In this document: positions 28,466 to 37,181 of the stretch, in pieces
How positions within the stretch are numbered: the first letter of the stretch is position 1
Layout: the number at the start of each line of letters is the position of its first letter
NCBI GenBank assembly: GCA_017880865.1
Contig: JADGRL010000004.1
Span: forward strand, 35,511-99,510
Source of the DNA: Gallionella sp.
GTDB lineage: Bacteria > Pseudomonadota > Gammaproteobacteria > Burkholderiales > Gallionellaceae
Direction: 5' to 3'
DNA: 64,000 nt
Made by a program: the position numbers and the translations under genes
Notes under the pieces: generated by a model
Databases searched by the model: none
Seen by the model: the letters and a program-made list of their open reading frames with translations, nothing else
Told to the model about the DNA's origin: nothing

Positions 28466-29330
28466 GCATACGCAGCATTTGCCCGTCAGCCTGTTCCGGG
28501 GCAGCCGCCTCGCCCTGCACTTTTGTTATGGGATGCTGCTGGCCGTCATTTACCCGCATCTGAATCAAGCCCGTCGACGTCGCGCGATGAAGGCCTGGAG
28601 CCGGCAACTGCTGAGCATCCTCAACATCGGCATCCAGATCGAGGGTCCGCAACCTTCGCGCAGCGACGGCGGATGCCTGATCGTCGCGAACCATGTCTCG
28701 TGGCTGGATGTTTTAGTGCTGAATGCCATTTACCCTTCGCGTTTCATAGCCCAATCCGAGGTACGCAGTTGGCCCGTCATCGGCTGGCTATGCCGTCGTG
28801 TTGGCACGGTATTCATTGAGCGTGCGATGCATCAGGATGCCGCATCGGTCAATCGGCATGTGGGCGCACTGCTCAAACAAGACGTTTGCGTGGGACTTTT
28901 TCCGGAAGGCACCACGACAAACGGCAAACAGGTCGGACACTTTCATTCGGCATTTTTCCAGCCCGCGATCGACGCGGGGGTCAGAGTTTGCCCGATTGCA
29001 CTGCGCTACCAGGATAAAAATAGAGGGCCGAGCACCACGGCGGTTTTAACTGGTGACATGACGCTTGCTCAATCCATCTGGAAAATCCTGCGCTGCCCGC
29101 GTCTCAACGCATTGGTGGTGTTCACCCCCGCACTGCCAACCGCCAACGAGAACCGCCGCGTGTTGGCACGCGCCGCACAGGAATCCATCGCGCAAGGACT
29201 GAAAAATATTGGCTACACCCGGCAAGCCGTCACGCAACAGCCCGTATCCGCCTTTTCGCAAACCGTGCTTACATCACAGTCGGCTTATGCATTGCTTGTC
29301 GATCCGCTATTCAATCAGCACCCCAAGTAA
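28458..29330 (+). CDS. 1-acyl-glycerol-3-phosphate-type acyltransferase, OlsA candidate
   Basis: A 290-aa PlsC-family acyltransferase with an N-terminal hydrophobic segment. The catalytic motif is NHVSWLD (HX4D), with FIAQSEVRSWPVIGW, and FPEGTT for phosphate binding. PlsC homologues beside olsB usually act as OlsA, converting lyso-ornithine lipid to ornithine lipid. The role is inferred from the neighbour olsB and from the Pho context; a plain phosphatidic-acid-forming role is the alternative. Confidence 0.75.
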   Translation: MDKHTQHLPVSLFRGSRLALHFCYGMLLAVIYPHLNQARRRRAMKAWSRQLLSILNIGIQIEGPQPSRSDGGCLIVANHVSWLDVLVLNAIYPSRFIAQSEVRSWPVIGWLCRRVGTVFIERAMHQDAASVNRHVGALLKQDVCVGLFPEGTTTNGKQVGHFHSAFFQPAIDAGVRVCPIALRYQDKNRGPSTTAVLTGDMTLAQSIWKILRCPRLNALVVFTPALPTANENRRVLARAAQESIAQGLKNIGYTRQAVTQQPVSAFSQTVLTSQSAYALLVDPLFNQHPK

Positions 29331-29342
29331 AATTTAACAGTT

Positions 29343-29360
29343 CTTTCATATTCCCTTCAT
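29343..29360 (+). promoter_or_regulatory. Pho box upstream of olsB
   Basis: CTTTCAT-ATTC-CCTTCAT, a 7-4-7 direct repeat with six and five matches to CTGTCAT. Two weaker repeats (CTGCAAC, CTCTCGT) continue the 11-base period to 29382. It lies 58 bases before the olsB ATG. Confidence 0.6.
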
Positions 29361-29417
29361 CTGGCTGCAACAAGACTCTCGTAACCTGCATGCATCTTCA
29401 ACATCAAGGAGCATGAA

Positions 29418-30167
29418 ATGCACGGACTTAGCCTTAAAACACAAGCCACCGACCTATCCTATTTAACCACCTCTTTAGCGCGTGACGGTGATGAGATTCT
29501 TGAAGTGCAGCGCCTGCGCTACCAGGTGTGCTCTGAGGAAATGGGCGCACATCTATCCAACGCAGAAGAAAGTTTGTACTGTGATGCACAGGACAACTAT
29601 TGCGAACATTTATTGATGCGTGAAAGTGACGACAATAATGTAGTGGGCACTTACCGCATACTCTCTCCCGGCAGGGCAAAAAAATTCGGCGGCTACTTTT
29701 CGCAAACCGAATTTGATTTATCGCGCTTGCAGTCTCTGAGCGACCGGATGGTGGAAATCGGGCGCGCCTGTGTGCAATTGGATTATCGCGACACCGAAAG
29801 CATCAATTTTCTGTGGGGCGGCTTGGCCCAATACATGCAAGAAAACAACCACGAATATCTGATCGGCTGCGAGAGCATCAGCATGGCGGATGGCGGCCAT
29901 GAAGCGGCCAGCCTCTATCGCAAGCTGTGCCGGATCTATTCCGCCCCGATTGAATACACCGTGTACCCGCATCGCCCGCTGCCGCTGTACGCGCTGAATC
30001 AATATCTCGATGTGCCGATTCCGCCGCTGCTCAAGGGCTATCTGCGGATGGGCGCTTACCTCTGCGGAGAACCATCCTTTGATCCCGAATTCAATACCGC
30101 CAATTTTTTGATCCTGCTGCCGATGTCGCGCATGGGCAGCCGCTACGCCAGACGTTTTGTTAAATAG
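29418..30167 (+). CDS. olsB: L-ornithine N(alpha)-acyltransferase
   Basis: GNAT-fold acyltransferase of 249 aa that makes lyso-ornithine lipid from ornithine and 3-hydroxyacyl-ACP. It matches the OlsB pattern from end to end: EILEVQRLRYQVCSEEMGAHL, VVGTYRIL, GGYFSQTEFDL, EIGRACVQLDYR, PPLLKGYLRMGAYLCG and NFLILLPMSRMGSRY. Ornithine lipids replace phospholipids when phosphate is scarce, and a Pho box precedes the gene. Confidence 0.85.
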   Translation: MHGLSLKTQATDLSYLTTSLARDGDEILEVQRLRYQVCSEEMGAHLSNAEESLYCDAQDNYCEHLLMRESDDNNVVGTYRILSPGRAKKFGGYFSQTEFDLSRLQSLSDRMVEIGRACVQLDYRDTESINFLWGGLAQYMQENNHEYLIGCESISMADGGHEAASLYRKLCRIYSAPIEYTVYPHRPLPLYALNQYLDVPIPPLLKGYLRMGAYLCGEPSFDPEFNTANFLILLPMSRMGSRYARRFVK

Positions 30168-30208
30168 CGGACACTTGCCCAGACACACATTTTCGCTTTT
30201 TAACAAAT

Positions 30209-30226
30209 CTGTCATATTCCGTTCAT
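30209..30226 (+). promoter_or_regulatory. Pho box upstream of the porin gene
   Basis: CTGTCAT-ATTC-CGTTCAT: the first repeat is a perfect consensus match. TTTTAAC upstream (30198-30204) and TCTTAAC downstream (30231-30237) keep the 11-base period, giving four repeats. A -10-like GTTAAT is at 30246-30251. Confidence 0.75.
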
Positions 30227-30304
30227 CAATTCTTAACACGCGCTGGTTAATCTGCGCGGGTCGCACAAGGCGGCTTTATTAATAAAGACTAAGGAGTCAT
30301 CATA

Positions 30305-31537
30305 ATGATGCAAAAGAAAGTAATCGTTGTCGCACTGACTGCAGCTATCGCGTTGCCTGTATCGGCTTTGGCCGACAATGCGAACTTCACATTCTATGGC
30401 ACAGTTGACGTGTCTCACGACACAGTCAGAACCGGCAACGGTACTACTGCCGCTGTTACAACTGCTAGCCCTACCGGCAAAGCCGCTGTCGCCGGTGTGA
30501 CCAAGCAAGTCGTATCGAGCAACGTGTCCAAATTCGGTTTCAAGGGTTCTGAAGATCTGGGTGGCGGTCTGGCCGCGATCTGGCAGGTTGAGCAACAAAT
30601 CAACATCGACAACTCGTCAAACTCCTGCGCTGCGACAACTATACCTGCTGTTGCTGCTGGTGCAGCAGCGCCCGCTGTTACAGTTCCCGCTTGTACCGCC
30701 AACAACGGTATTTTCGCTACCCGCAATACGTTTGGTGGCTTGAAGAGCGACAGTTTGGGTACCGTGCTGATGGGTCGCCACGACACTCCGTACAAACTCG
30801 CTACACGCAAACTGGATGTGTTTGCTGACAACATCGGCGACAACCGTGCGTTATTGGGTAACAAGAGCGCTGCTGGCTTCGAACTCCGCGCAACCGATGT
30901 ATTGGCTTACATCAGCCCGGCATTCGCTGGTGTGACTGTAGCTGTTGCGACAGTCAATCTGACTGAATCCAATACCAATAATACTCAGAAGAATAACGGC
31001 GCGCTGAGCATGGCGGTAATGTATGACGCTGCTCCGTTCTACGCTTCTGTGGCGCATGAGTCGCACAAGCTGGAAACCACGTTATCTGGTGCAAATGAAT
31101 CCGCTAACCGCTTCGGCTTCGGCTTCACCCAGGACATGTTCACAGTGGGTTTGGTATATGAGAAGACCACCGACAACCTCGGCAACGGCGCACTGCAAAC
31201 CAACCTGTACGGTCACACTGCATTCTATGTGGGCGGCAAGGTCAAAGTCGGCAACGGCGCTGTGAAACTGGCCTACGGCAAGGCTGGTCAATTGGCTAAT
31301 ACGACTGTTGCGACTACTGTTGCGACTACGCCTACAGATACTGGTGCAAGCCAGATTTCTGTCGGTTACGACCACAACATGAGCAAGCGTACCACGCTGT
31401 ATGCCCTGTATACCAAGATAACCAACGGCCAAGGCATCAACTACGGCTTCTCGCAGAACTCCGGTGCGTCCAGCACCACTTCTGGCTACGGTACAACGCC
31501 TTCCGCGCTGTCCCTCGGTTTGAAGCATTCGTTCTAA
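30305..31537 (+). CDS. Gram-negative general porin, probably phosphate-starvation induced
   Basis: A 410-aa outer-membrane trimeric-porin type protein. The signal peptide ends near ALA-DNANFTFYGTVDVS, the usual porin_4 N-terminus; GFKGSEDLGGGLAAIWQVEQ and the C-terminal Phe (LSLGLKHSF) are characteristic. AAGGAG precedes the start. Ala/Thr/Val-rich insertions (about residues 40-60, 115-130, 330-345) are probably surface loops. A near-perfect Pho box suggests a role like PhoE or OprP, but the pore's ion preference is not deducible. Confidence 0.9.
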   Translation: MMQKKVIVVALTAAIALPVSALADNANFTFYGTVDVSHDTVRTGNGTTAAVTTASPTGKAAVAGVTKQVVSSNVSKFGFKGSEDLGGGLAAIWQVEQQINIDNSSNSCAATTIPAVAAGAAAPAVTVPACTANNGIFATRNTFGGLKSDSLGTVLMGRHDTPYKLATRKLDVFADNIGDNRALLGNKSAAGFELRATDVLAYISPAFAGVTVAVATVNLTESNTNNTQKNNGALSMAVMYDAAPFYASVAHESHKLETTLSGANESANRFGFGFTQDMFTVGLVYEKTTDNLGNGALQTNLYGHTAFYVGGKVKVGNGAVKLAYGKAGQLANTTVATTVATTPTDTGASQISVGYDHNMSKRTTLYALYTKITNGQGINYGFSQNSGASSTTSGYGTTPSALSLGLKHSF

Positions 31538-31597
31538 ATGAAATAACCAGCCACTTACCCACTGTATTTTGGTGGGTTAGTGGAATGGCTATGTAAT

Positions 31598-31630
31598 AAA
31601 AAGCGGGGCTCTTCGGAGTCCCGTTTTTTA
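31598..31630 (+). terminator. Intrinsic terminator after the porin gene
   Basis: Stem CGGGGCTC/GAGTCCCG with a TTCG loop and one G-T pair, then TTTTTTATT. The A-run on the left side could serve the convergent acr3 gene. Confidence 0.85.
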
Positions 31631-31672
31631 TTGCACTGGTGTCGGGGCGCGATGAATCGAGCCCCTACCTAA

Positions 31673-32704
31673 TTATTTACTTTGCTTGCCAAGCTCATAC
31701 CAACCCTGCGTGGCATTGGCGATTTTCACCACCAGCAACATCACCGGTACTTCGACCAGCACGCCGACCACGGTGGCTAATGCCGCACCCGATTGAAAGC
31801 CGAACAGGCTGATCGCGGTGGCCACCGCCAGTTCGAAGAAGTTGCTCGCGCCGATTAAGGCGGACGGTGCGGCGATGCAATGCGCCACACCCAGACGACG
31901 ATTTAACCAGTACGCCAACCCGGAGTTGAACAATACCTGGATCAGAATCGGCACGGCCAGCATCGCGATCACCAGCGGTTGCGCGACGATGGCATTACCC
32001 TGCAAAGCGAACAGCAACACCAGAGTCAGCAACAGCGCGCCCATCGATAACGGTGCGATGCGCTCCATTGCCTGTTTAAAAACTACCTCGCCCTTCGCCA
32101 GCAAGCGTCGGCGCAATAATTGCGCGAACATGACCGGGATCACAATGTAAAAAATCACCGAGACGAGTAGCGTATCCCACGGCACGGCGATGCTGGCGAT
32201 GCCGAGCAATAAACCCACCAGCGGCGCGAAGGCGAAAATCATGATCGTATCGTTGAGTGCGACTTGCGACAGCGTGAAATACGGGTCGCCCTTCACCAGA
32301 TTACTCCACACGAACACCATCGCGGTACAGGGCGCGGCGGCCAGCAAAATCAGACCTGCTATATAACTGTCGAGCTGATCCTGCGGCAGATAGTCGGCGA
32401 ATACATGACGTATGAACAGCCAGCTGAGGAAGGCCATCGAGAAAGGCTTGACGCCCCAGTTGATGAACAGCGTGACAGCGATACCGCGGCTATGCGCCCG
32501 GACCTGATGCAGCGCGCCGAAGTCTATTTTCAGCAGCATCGGAATAATCATCACCCACACCAGTACACCGACCGGAATGTTGATTCGGGCAATTTCCAGA
32601 CCGGCGATGACTTGGAACACACCCGGGAAGAATTGCCCGAGCAGCACGCCTGCGATGATGCACAGCCCGACCCAGACGGTCAGGTAACGCTCGAATAAAT
32701 TCAT
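31673..32704 (-). CDS. acr3: Arsenite efflux transporter, ACR3 family
   Basis: Inner-membrane arsenite extruder of 343 aa with about ten helices. Known key residues are present: the Cys in LAAAPCTAMVFVWSNL and the Glu in GVLVEVPVMLLV. Other signatures: PVGVLVWVMIIPMLLKIDF, NWGVKPFSMA and ALIGASNFFELAVA. Last gene of the arsR-arsC-CMD-acr3 operon. Confidence 0.94.
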   Translation of the reverse strand: MNLFERYLTVWVGLCIIAGVLLGQFFPGVFQVIAGLEIARINIPVGVLVWVMIIPMLLKIDFGALHQVRAHSRGIAVTLFINWGVKPFSMAFLSWLFIRHVFADYLPQDQLDSYIAGLILLAAAPCTAMVFVWSNLVKGDPYFTLSQVALNDTIMIFAFAPLVGLLLGIASIAVPWDTLLVSVIFYIVIPVMFAQLLRRRLLAKGEVVFKQAMERIAPLSMGALLLTLVLLFALQGNAIVAQPLVIAMLAVPILIQVLFNSGLAYWLNRRLGVAHCIAAPSALIGASNFFELAVATAISLFGFQSGAALATVVGVLVEVPVMLLVVKIANATQGWYELGKQSK

Positions 32705-32734
32705 CTCGACTCCTTCAATGTGTGCGTTGAGGTT

Positions 32735-33082
32735 TCATGGTTTGGTTACCCGATCACCACAAGTTGTGATCGGCTGAGTAACGGCTGGAGTGGTTACACA
32801 ACAAGAGCTGGCACGAACTTTCGTTTCCGGCGTTGCAGGGCCGAGATAGCGTTCAGCAAGATTCAGCATGGCGTGCGCAGGAGTATCTTTGACTTTCTGA
32901 GCAAGATCGACGGCGTAACGCATATCCGAATTGCTGACACCGAGTTTTCGCGCCTGATCGTAATGGTATTTGAGACAAGGCTCGCAATTGCTGGCGATGG
33001 CCGCACCGATGGCAACCAATTCTGCAACTTGCTCGGTAAAAATCGAAGCGTCAGATGAATCCAATATTTTTGTTTTCTTCAT
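32735..33082 (-). CDS. Carboxymuconolactone-decarboxylase/AhpD-like protein of the ars operon
   Basis: A 115-aa protein with a CMD-fold core: ELVAIGAAIASNCEPCLKYHYDQARKLGV holds the AhpD-type redox pair CxxC followed by His. An unusual tail of about 35 residues contains three more cysteines (SSCCVTTP and ITTC). Such proteins recur in arsenic operons; a disulfide-reductase or arsenite-binding role has been suggested for relatives, but it is unproven here. Confidence 0.75.
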   Translation of the reverse strand: MKKTKILDSSDASIFTEQVAELVAIGAAIASNCEPCLKYHYDQARKLGVSNSDMRYAVDLAQKVKDTPAHAMLNLAERYLGPATPETKVRASSCCVTTPAVTQPITTCGDRVTKP

Positions 33083-33092
33083 CGCAAATTCT

Positions 33093-33590
33093 TCAGTCTT
33101 GGATGCGACCGATTTCGGCGAGTTTTTCTTTCAGTGTGAGCTTGTCCAATTTTTCGATAGGCAAACTCAGGAACAACTGGATACGACGCGCCAGTTGCTC
33201 GGCGGCTTTCTTGAACGCAGCGCGCCGCGCTTCATCGCCATCGACATGCGCCGGATCGGGGATGCCCCAGTGCGCTGTGGCCGGATGTCCCAGCCACAGC
33301 GGGCAGGCTTCGCCAGCCGCGTTATCGCACACGGTGAAAATAAAATCGAATTGTGGCGCACCGGGTGCAGCGAACTCGTCCCAGCTTTTGCTGCGCAACC
33401 CTTCAGTGCTGTGCCCCTGCTCCTTTAACCATTCCAGCGCGCCCGGATTGACTCGCCCGGCGGGCTTGCTGCCTGCGCTGTAGGCCTTGAACCGGCCTTT
33501 GCCCAGACTGTTGAACAGCACTTCGCCCAGGATGCTGCGCGCGGAATTGCCGGTACACAACACCAGCACGTTGTATTTTTTGTCTTGCAA
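33093..33590 (-). CDS. arsC: Arsenate reductase, thioredoxin-coupled low-molecular-weight phosphatase type
   Basis: A 165-aa enzyme reducing arsenate to arsenite. The P-loop is VLCTGNSARSILGE (C-x5-R with the family's Asn-Ser), followed by AGSKPAGRVNPGAL, the second catalytic Cys in VCDNAAGEACPLW and DPAHVDGDEA. The C-terminus is longer than in the classic Staphylococcus enzyme. Confidence 0.93.
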   Translation of the reverse strand: MQDKKYNVLVLCTGNSARSILGEVLFNSLGKGRFKAYSAGSKPAGRVNPGALEWLKEQGHSTEGLRSKSWDEFAAPGAPQFDFIFTVCDNAAGEACPLWLGHPATAHWGIPDPAHVDGDEARRAAFKKAAEQLARRIQLFLSLPIEKLDKLTLKEKLAEIGRIQD

Positions 33591-33615
33591 GATTAACTCC
33601 TTAAAAAAGTAACAA

Positions 33616-33933
33616 TTATTTGTTGTTCGGATTGCAGGCCTCAGGATTCCCGCCGCAGCAGTTTTCTGTCAGGTACGCCAGCATGTCATTCATCACCGTG
33701 AAATTCGCGGCGTAGTAGACAAAACGCCCGTCCTGCCTGCCCTCAATCAGCCCAGCATGATCCAGTGTTTTAAAATGGAACGACATCGTTGCCGGAGATA
33801 CTTTCAGCCTCTCGGCCACCTGCCCTGCCGCCATGCCCTCCGGCCCACGCTCCACCAGCAAGCGATAAATCGCCAAGCGTGTGGGTTGGGCCAGTGCTGA
33901 CAATGCTTTTACTACTTGTGCCGATTTCATCAT
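33616..33933 (-). CDS. arsR: ArsR-family repressor
   Basis: A 105-aa winged-helix metalloregulator: LAQPTRLAIYRLLVERGPEGMAAGQVAERLKVSPATMSFHFKTL, then the wing GRQDGRFVYYAA. The arsenite-binding cysteines are at the C-terminus (ENCCGGNPEAC) rather than in the DNA-binding helix, as in other ArsR subtypes with C-terminal thiols. First gene of the ars operon. Confidence 0.93.
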   Translation of the reverse strand: MMKSAQVVKALSALAQPTRLAIYRLLVERGPEGMAAGQVAERLKVSPATMSFHFKTLDHAGLIEGRQDGRFVYYAANFTVMNDMLAYLTENCCGGNPEACNPNNK

Positions 33934-33956
33934 TTTATATTTCCATTATTAAACAA

Positions 33957-33974
33957 ACATCAAAATGATGATGT
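33957..33974. promoter_or_regulatory. Candidate ArsR operator
   Basis: ACATCA-n6-TGATGT, a perfect 6-bp inverted repeat in the AT-rich region 24 to 41 bases upstream of arsR. ArsR operators are often short, imperfect dyads in this position. Confidence 0.45.
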
Positions 33975-34077
33975 GTGATTAAAACACCAAAATTGTGGTC
34001 AGGCAAGATGATCCCAACAAACAATACAAGGGATGAATTTAACTCCGGATAGACAGCACTCCGGAACACAGTAATAA

Positions 34078-34095
34078 TTGTAATAATCCTGTAAC
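34078..34095 (+). promoter_or_regulatory. Pho box upstream of pstS
   Basis: TTGTAAT-AATC-CTGTAAC, a 7-4-7 direct repeat with five of seven matches to CTGTCAT in each half. A -10-like TAACAT starts at 34106, ten bases after the box, 80 bases before the pstS start. Confidence 0.65.
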
Positions 34096-34186
34096 GCAAA
34101 CACCCTAACATGCGCTCCGCAACAAGGCACTGTTGGTTTAATGGGCAACCGGCCGCAAGCTACAAATTCACCCCAATGGAGATATT

Positions 34187-35236
34187 ATGAATAGCAAACT
34201 GAAGCAACTCATCATCGGCATCACTGCTGCCACAGCGGTCGCTTATGCCGGCGCAAGTCTGGCAACTGGCATCACTGGCGCGGGCGCCACTTTCCCTTAC
34301 CCGGTCTATGCCAAATGGGCTGAAGCTTACAAAGCTCAAAGCGGTGTTGAGATGAATTACCAGTCCATCGGTTCCGGCGGCGGCATCAAACAGATCCAGG
34401 CCAAGACCGTGGATTTCGGCGCAACTGATGCCCCATTGAATCCAAATGAATTAGCACTCGGTGGCTTGGCTCAATTCCCAACCGTAGTCGGCGGCGTGGT
34501 ACCGGTCATTAACATCGCTGGCGTCACTCCCGGACAATTGAAGCTGGACAGTAAAGTGCTGGCCGATATCTACTTGGGCAAGATCACCAAGTGGAATGAT
34601 CCGCGCATCGTTGCAGACAACGCGGGTGTCACTTTGCCGGATGAGGCCATCACCGTGGTGCATCGCGCCGATGGTTCCGGCACCACCTTCATCTTCACCA
34701 CTTACCTGTCGCAAGTCAGCTTGGACTGGAAACGTAGCGTGGGCGGTGACAAAGCCGTAGCTTGGCCGGTCGGTTTCGGCGGCAAGGGCAACGAAGGCGT
34801 CGCGTCCTATGTGCAACGCCTCAAGAATTCCATCGGTTATGTGGAATACGCTTACGCGCTGCAGAACAAGATGACATACACCCAGCTGAAGAACCGCGAG
34901 GGTCTGTTCGTTCAGCCTGATAGCAGCACATTCAAGGCTGCCGCCGCGAACGCGAAGTGGGACAAGGACAACGGCTTCTACGAAATCCTGACCAACGAGC
35001 CGGGCAAGGATAGCTGGCCTATCACTGGCGCCACCTTCATCCTGGTCCACAAGTCTCCGGAAAAAGTGGAGAGCGCCAAGGAAGTATTGAAGTTCTTCGA
35101 TTGGGCCTACACCAACGGCGACAAACTGGCATCTGATCTGGACTATGTACCGTTGCCTGCCAACGTCGTGACAATGATACGCGACGCATGGAAAGCACAA
35201 ATCAAGGACGCCGCAAACAAGGCTATCTGGAAATAA
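34187..35236 (+). CDS. pstS: Phosphate ABC transporter, periplasmic binding protein
   Basis: High-affinity phosphate binder (349 aa). Signal peptide of about 26 residues, then GAGATFPYPVYAKWAEAY, QSIGSGGGIKQIQAKTVDFGATDAPL and HRADGSGTTFIFTTYL, which hold the phosphate-coordinating residues. A short spacer with a hairpin and a promoter separates it from pstC. Confidence 0.97.
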   Translation: MNSKLKQLIIGITAATAVAYAGASLATGITGAGATFPYPVYAKWAEAYKAQSGVEMNYQSIGSGGGIKQIQAKTVDFGATDAPLNPNELALGGLAQFPTVVGGVVPVINIAGVTPGQLKLDSKVLADIYLGKITKWNDPRIVADNAGVTLPDEAITVVHRADGSGTTFIFTTYLSQVSLDWKRSVGGDKAVAWPVGFGGKGNEGVASYVQRLKNSIGYVEYAYALQNKMTYTQLKNREGLFVQPDSSTFKAAAANAKWDKDNGFYEILTNEPGKDSWPITGATFILVHKSPEKVESAKEVLKFFDWAYTNGDKLASDLDYVPLPANVVTMIRDAWKAQIKDAANKAIWK

Positions 35237-35250
35237 GCTCACGGGTGTGG

Positions 35251-35278
35251 CTGACACAGCACGCCCTTAAGTTATAAT
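35251..35278 (+). promoter_or_regulatory. Internal promoter between pstS and pstC
   Basis: CTGACA (35251-35256) and TATAAT (35273-35278) with a 16-base spacer, a near-consensus sigma-70 promoter starting 15 bases after the pstS stop. The predicted start point falls in the following hairpin. Confidence 0.6.
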
Positions 35279-35280
35279 CG

Positions 35281-35306
35281 CGGGGGCTGATGCCCCCGTT
35301 GTTTTA
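35281..35306 (+). terminator. Hairpin/terminator between pstS and pstC
   Basis: Perfect stem CGGGGGC/GCCCCCG with TGAT loop followed by TTGTTTTA. It would reduce transcription into pstCAB and leave PstS in excess, as in other pst operons. Confidence 0.7.
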
Positions 35307-35341
35307 TCCCCATTATTTTTCTGGCTAAAAAGTACCCGACC

Positions 35342-36304
35342 ATGCCGATGTTTTCAAACGAAGCGCGCCATAAACAACAAGCAGTGTTCGACTTGCTATT
35401 TCGCAATCTGACGCGTGTCTCCGCATTTGGAGTGTTGGCATTATTGGCCGCGATCATCGCATCTCTCGTGGTGGGCAGCATGCCCGCCATCCATGCATTT
35501 GGCTTTGGTTTTTTGACCAGTTCCGATTGGGACCCGGTCAACGATAAATTCGGCGCGCTGATTCCGATCATCGGCACGCTCATCACCTCTGGCATCGCGT
35601 TGATCATCGCGATTCCGGTCAGCTTCGGCATCGCAATTTTTCTGACCGAGCTCTCGCCGCGCATTTTGCGCCGCCCGCTCGGCATCGCGGTCGAATTACT
35701 GGCGGGTATCCCCAGCATCATTTATGGCATGTGGGGGCTGTTCGTATTCGCGCCGCTGTTCGGCGACTACGTTGAACCGTGGCTCAACAAACATGTCGGG
35801 ACCATGCCCTACCTCGGCCCGTTCTTCTCCGGCCCGCCGATGGGTATCGGCATGCTGACCGCCGGCATCATTCTCGCCATCATGGTCATCCCGTTCATCG
35901 CCTCGGTGATGCGCGATGTGTTTGATGTGGTGCCCACCCTGCTCAAAGAATCCGCATACGGTCTGGGCGCGACCACATGGGAAGTGATGTGGAACGTCGT
36001 GTTGCCCTATACCAAAGTGGGTGTGGCAGGCGGCATCATGCTGGGGCTCGGGCGCGCACTGGGCGAAACCATGGCCATCACCTTCGTGATCGGCAATGCC
36101 CACGAGTTGAGCCAGTCGCTGTTAATGCCGGGCAATAGCATTTCCTCCGCATTGGCCAACGAATTCACCGAAGCGGTCGGCGATCTGTACACCTCCTCGC
36201 TGATCGAACTCGGCCTGATCCTGTTTTTCATTACCTTTGTGGTGCTGTCCATCGCGCGCTACATGCTCTACAAGCTGGGGCAACGCGAAGGACAGGCTGC
36301 ATGA
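35342..36304 (+). CDS. pstC: Phosphate ABC transporter permease PstC
   Basis: Inner-membrane permease of 320 aa with six hydrophobic helices. It shows [15 protein letters not shown] and the EAA-type loop [27 protein letters not shown], then [18 protein letters not shown]. It overlaps pstA by four bases (ATGA). Confidence 0.96.
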   Translation: MPMFSNEARHKQQAVFDLLFRNLTRVSAFGVLALLAAIIASLVVGSMPAIHAFGFGFLTSSDWDPVNDKFGALIPIIGTLITSGIALIIAIPVSFGIAIFLTELSPRILRRPLGIAVELLAGIPSIIYGMWGLFVFAPLFGDYVEPWLNKHVGTMPYLGPFFSGPPMGIGMLTAGIILAIMVIPFIASVMRDVFDVVPTLLKESAYGLGATTWEVMWNVVLPYTKVGVAGGIMLGLGRALGETMAITFVIGNAHELSQSLLMPGNSISSALANEFTEAVGDLYTSSLIELGLILFFITFVVLSIARYMLYKLGQREGQAA

Positions 36305-37155
36305 ACGCCATGCTGAATCTATACGCACGCCGCCGCGTCATCAACGCGGTGGGACTCTCCATCTCGGTGCTGGCCATGCTGTTCGGATTATTCTGGCTAT
36401 GCTGGATATTATGGACGCTGTTGGACCACGGACTGTCCGCACTCACCCCGGTGGTGTTCGCGCAAATGACGCCTCCGCCAGGTAGCGCGGGTGGCCTGCT
36501 CAACGCGATTGCGGGCAGCCTGATGATGACGCTGGTCGGTACGCTGATCGGCACACCCATCGGAATATTGGCGGGCACCTATCTGGCTGAATTCGGCCAG
36601 CGCGGCTGGATGGCGCCGATCACCCGCTTCATCAACGACGTGCTGCTGTCCGCCCCCTCCATCGTGATCGGCCTGTTCGTGTATGAAGTGTATGTGGTCA
36701 AGGTCAAACATTTTTCCGGCTGGGCAGGCGCGCTGGCCTTATCCATACTGGTGATTCCGATCGTGATTCGCACCACCGAAAACATGCTGCGCCTGGTTCC
36801 CAGCACGCTGCGTGAAGCCGCTGCGGCACTCGGCGCACCTCAGTGGAAGGTCATCAACTTCGTCACGCTGCGTGCCGCTCGTGCGGGCATCATCACCGGT
36901 GTATTGCTGGCCGTGGCGCGCATCAGCGGCGAAACCGCGCCGCTGTTATTCACCGCGCTCAACAACCAGTTCTGGAGCAGCAACATGAATCAGCCTATGG
37001 CCAATCTGCCTGTGGTGATTTTCCAGTTCGCGATGAGCCCTTACGCAGACTGGCAAAACCTGGCCTGGGCGGGTGCGCTGCTGATTACCGTCAGCGTGCT
37101 GACGCTCAATGTCCTGGCGCGCGTGCTGTTCCGTCAAAGCGCAACTACCCATTAA
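36301..37155 (+). CDS. pstA: Phosphate ABC transporter permease PstA
   Basis: Second inner-membrane permease (284 aa), six helices. Signatures: [55 protein letters not shown] and [13 protein letters not shown]. Coupled to pstC by the ATGA overlap. Confidence 0.96.
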   Translation: MNAMLNLYARRRVINAVGLSISVLAMLFGLFWLCWILWTLLDHGLSALTPVVFAQMTPPPGSAGGLLNAIAGSLMMTLVGTLIGTPIGILAGTYLAEFGQRGWMAPITRFINDVLLSAPSIVIGLFVYEVYVVKVKHFSGWAGALALSILVIPIVIRTTENMLRLVPSTLREAAAALGAPQWKVINFVTLRAARAGIITGVLLAVARISGETAPLLFTALNNQFWSSNMNQPMANLPVVIFQFAMSPYADWQNLAWAGALLITVSVLTLNVLARVLFRQSATTH

Positions 37156-37181
37156 CATCTGGTCACTAACAAGGCTAACCC

